Assembly (NCBI GenBank): GCA_013398275.1
Contig: VZSE01011604.1
Coordinates: 1,007,695-1,071,694, forward strand
Origin: Promerops cafer
Taxonomy: Eukaryota; Chordata; Aves; Passeriformes; Nectariniidae
Length of the DNA stretch: 64,000 bases
Reading direction: 5' to 3'
Positions 61,901 through 64,000 of the stretch are shown here, in pieces (position 1 is the stretch's first letter; every line of letters begins with the position of its first letter). Below the pieces are notes generated by a model. The model was not told where the DNA came from, did no database searches, and saw nothing but the letters and a program-made list of their open reading frames with translations. Position numbers and translations under genes: made by a program.

Positions 61901-64000
61901 AAATTTATAGATCAGGTTAGCTGACTAGTAATTTACTCATTTTAATTTTTTACAGGTTAATTTTGCCAAGACCAGGAACACATCTGTTTCAGTTAATTCA
62001 AGGTAATTCACTTAAATTATTATCCACTCTGAAATGAGTCAGCAGTTTCATTGAGTGTTCCTTATGTATGCTGTCTGTAGGAGTAATCCCAGAGTCAACA
62101 TCAGAAAACTCAACATTTAACAACCAAACTGTTAAGGTACTGATAATTTTTGAAAGTCTGGTCTTAGACTTAACTGAAATCTATTGGGAGCTGGGGGAAG
62201 CATTCTTTCCAATCTTCACTGAATCAAACTATTAATATGAGCATATTTTCTGTAAAACACATATGACAGTATATCTATCAATACACCAATTAATATGAGC
62301 ACCTAAGAGAACTTTTGTGTTAAATATTAAGATGTACATTACCCAGATAGTGGAATTGCTCCACAATTCTCTCTGGCTTTCCTCTCCCAGAGTAATATTT
62401 TATCATTTATGTCTGTAACATTCTAAAAGTGTGGTTTCCTGAACATTATCTGAAATCCTGTTCACTTCGGTATTAGTTCACAGAGTTGACAGCATGACTA
62501 GAAATGTGAGGGCAAGAATAGAAGCAGTATTTAAGTAACCTGGAGATTTCAGATCATTACATCCTAATATCCTTTCCTTAAGTTTATATAATTTTTGTAA
62601 ATAATACAGAATTAAAAATCAGTGAGGTGAAGGGACTACAAGACCTTGCATGGCAACCAGCCAGGAATGATTGCCATTCTCAAGGTAAAATTGAATTTTT
62701 TATGTTCAGGAGTAAAGAAAAACAAAAATTACAGGCTTTTTCCTATCCCTCCTCTTCACGGTAATCTTTTCTCCAATATACACACCATTTTTGAACTTTC
62801 TTTGAACCATAATTTCCAGGGTTCTGAAGCAAATCAGATATTAATTTCAGCAGTCTGAAGACCTGTTTTTAACAAACAAGAGGTATTAATTAACACCATT
62901 AAAACCTGAAAGCTGTTTCTAGCTACCAGATATTTCAGGATATATTTCCACTAATAGATTGCAATTATCCTCATATAAGAATCAAAGCACATCAAACTTT
63001 TATAAATGTCTTAAACCTTATTCCAATTCACACAATTTCCTTCAAAGAATTCAGCTACATTGCGTGGCAAATCCTTCGTAAACCTAGTTAAACCTTTTTC
63101 AGCATTTGTATGATAATCTGCTGTTTCTTACTCAAGGATGTTTTGTCTTGACTGGTTCACTAACAAAGAAAATGACATTTTGAGGTGCCTACAAAAACTG
63201 AATTCCAGGTATAAGAGTAGCAACTCATGAGTCAGAGCAGTAGAGTTCTATTCCCAATTCTTTCAGTCATTTTCCCTGCAAACTAGGGCAAGTCACATCA
63301 AATCTCTCTTTTCTTTTGTTTGCTCTCTTGATTTACCCTTCTGAAAGTTCCTCTGAGAACAGACTTTCCATGTACCTACCAGTGTCCCAAGGAGGCCTCA
63401 CTCTCAGTGAGGTCTTCTGGGTCTTTCACGTTAGATTCTACATATTAAATTATGAATAGAAGATACTATTTTTTTTGTGTGTTTTACAAATACATGTGGG
63501 CAAAGTGTTAACATTTTACTCTAAAGCTGCCAGGATTTTCAGAATCTGATATTGTGGGTCTGCCAAGAAAAGTGGAAGAACAATACTCAAACCCAAGCAG
63601 TTAATTTTACTATTTTAAAGAAGTCCTTGCAAGAAAATTACAGATACAGAGAAAGAAGAAAAAGTAAACTTGTTTACAGCTTCTCTTCCTGTTCTTGATG
63701 GTGCAAGTAAATATTACAGAGTGAGGACCAGATCTGAGAGTCTGACTATTCTCTGTCACTGGAAAAGAACTCTAGACTTATTTTTTTGTTACAATGCAGT
63801 GAAGCTTACTTGTTACCAAAAAAATAGGAATGCAACCATTTCTGTTTAAAAAGATGTGTATTGCTGTACAATGTTTTGGTCTCAATTATGGAATATGCTG
63901 ATTGTTCACTCATATTGTAACGACTTCAATTTTTGCTTTACTCAACCCTCAGATTACAATTTCTAAGGAAATTCCCAGCTCGTCCACATTAAGGCAAACT

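Larger units (their letters stand above)
54191..64000. other. Unique AT-rich stretch with two exon candidates
   Basis: About 9.8 kb with no recognised transposon. It includes an 18-base T-run (54968-54985), a GC-richer patch at 58260-58480, and minus-strand exon candidates near 56067-56212 and at 58839-58953. From about 59100 to 64000 I see only AT-rich sequence. Confidence 0.4.

Overview
This is a vertebrate, almost certainly avian, genomic window; the LTR content suggests a songbird. It is AT-rich, has no CpG island and no long open reading frame, and shows many degraded CR1 LINE copies in both orientations. Several end in the bird-type 3' tail (attctatgattctatga or attctgtgattctgtga). Four LTR pieces match long-terminal-repeat types I associate with bird ERVs. 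One single N (19568) and a 632-base N run (52952-53583) show that it is draft assembly. I see no complete protein-coding gene, tRNA, rRNA or CRISPR. Most open frames under 100 codons look like chance or lie inside CR1 copies.

Layout. 1-6314: unique AT-rich DNA. 6315-7399: 5'-truncated CR1 (+). 8495-9610: composite CR1 (-), a 3' tail joined to an ORF1 esterase-domain piece with ORF2 missing. 9611-22324: long unique stretch. 22325-30400: transposon-dense block with CR1 (+), CR1 (-), a split CR1 (-), a solo LTR with a perfect 5-bp target duplication (26521-27427), an LTR fragment and another CR1 (-). 30401-39309: unique, with simple repeats and one coiled-coil exon candidate. About 39310-39980: very old CR1/L3-like LINE. 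41509-42154: LTR fragment fused to a CR1 tail. 49724-50112: short LTR. 52478-54190: longest CR1 (+), interrupted by the assembly gap. 54191-64000: unique, with the best exon candidate.

Interpretation. The window looks like a large intron or an intergenic desert colonised by CR1 and ERVs. If a gene crosses it, the minus strand is the better bet. Four short segments there (58839-58953, about 56067-56212, 43712-43810 and 35904-36012) have protein-like translations, plausible splice borders and, for the first three, mutually compatible intron phases. I recognise none of these peptides, so they are hypotheses. I found no convincing undescribed biological system; the most unusual structures are the composite transposons and the possible exon chain.
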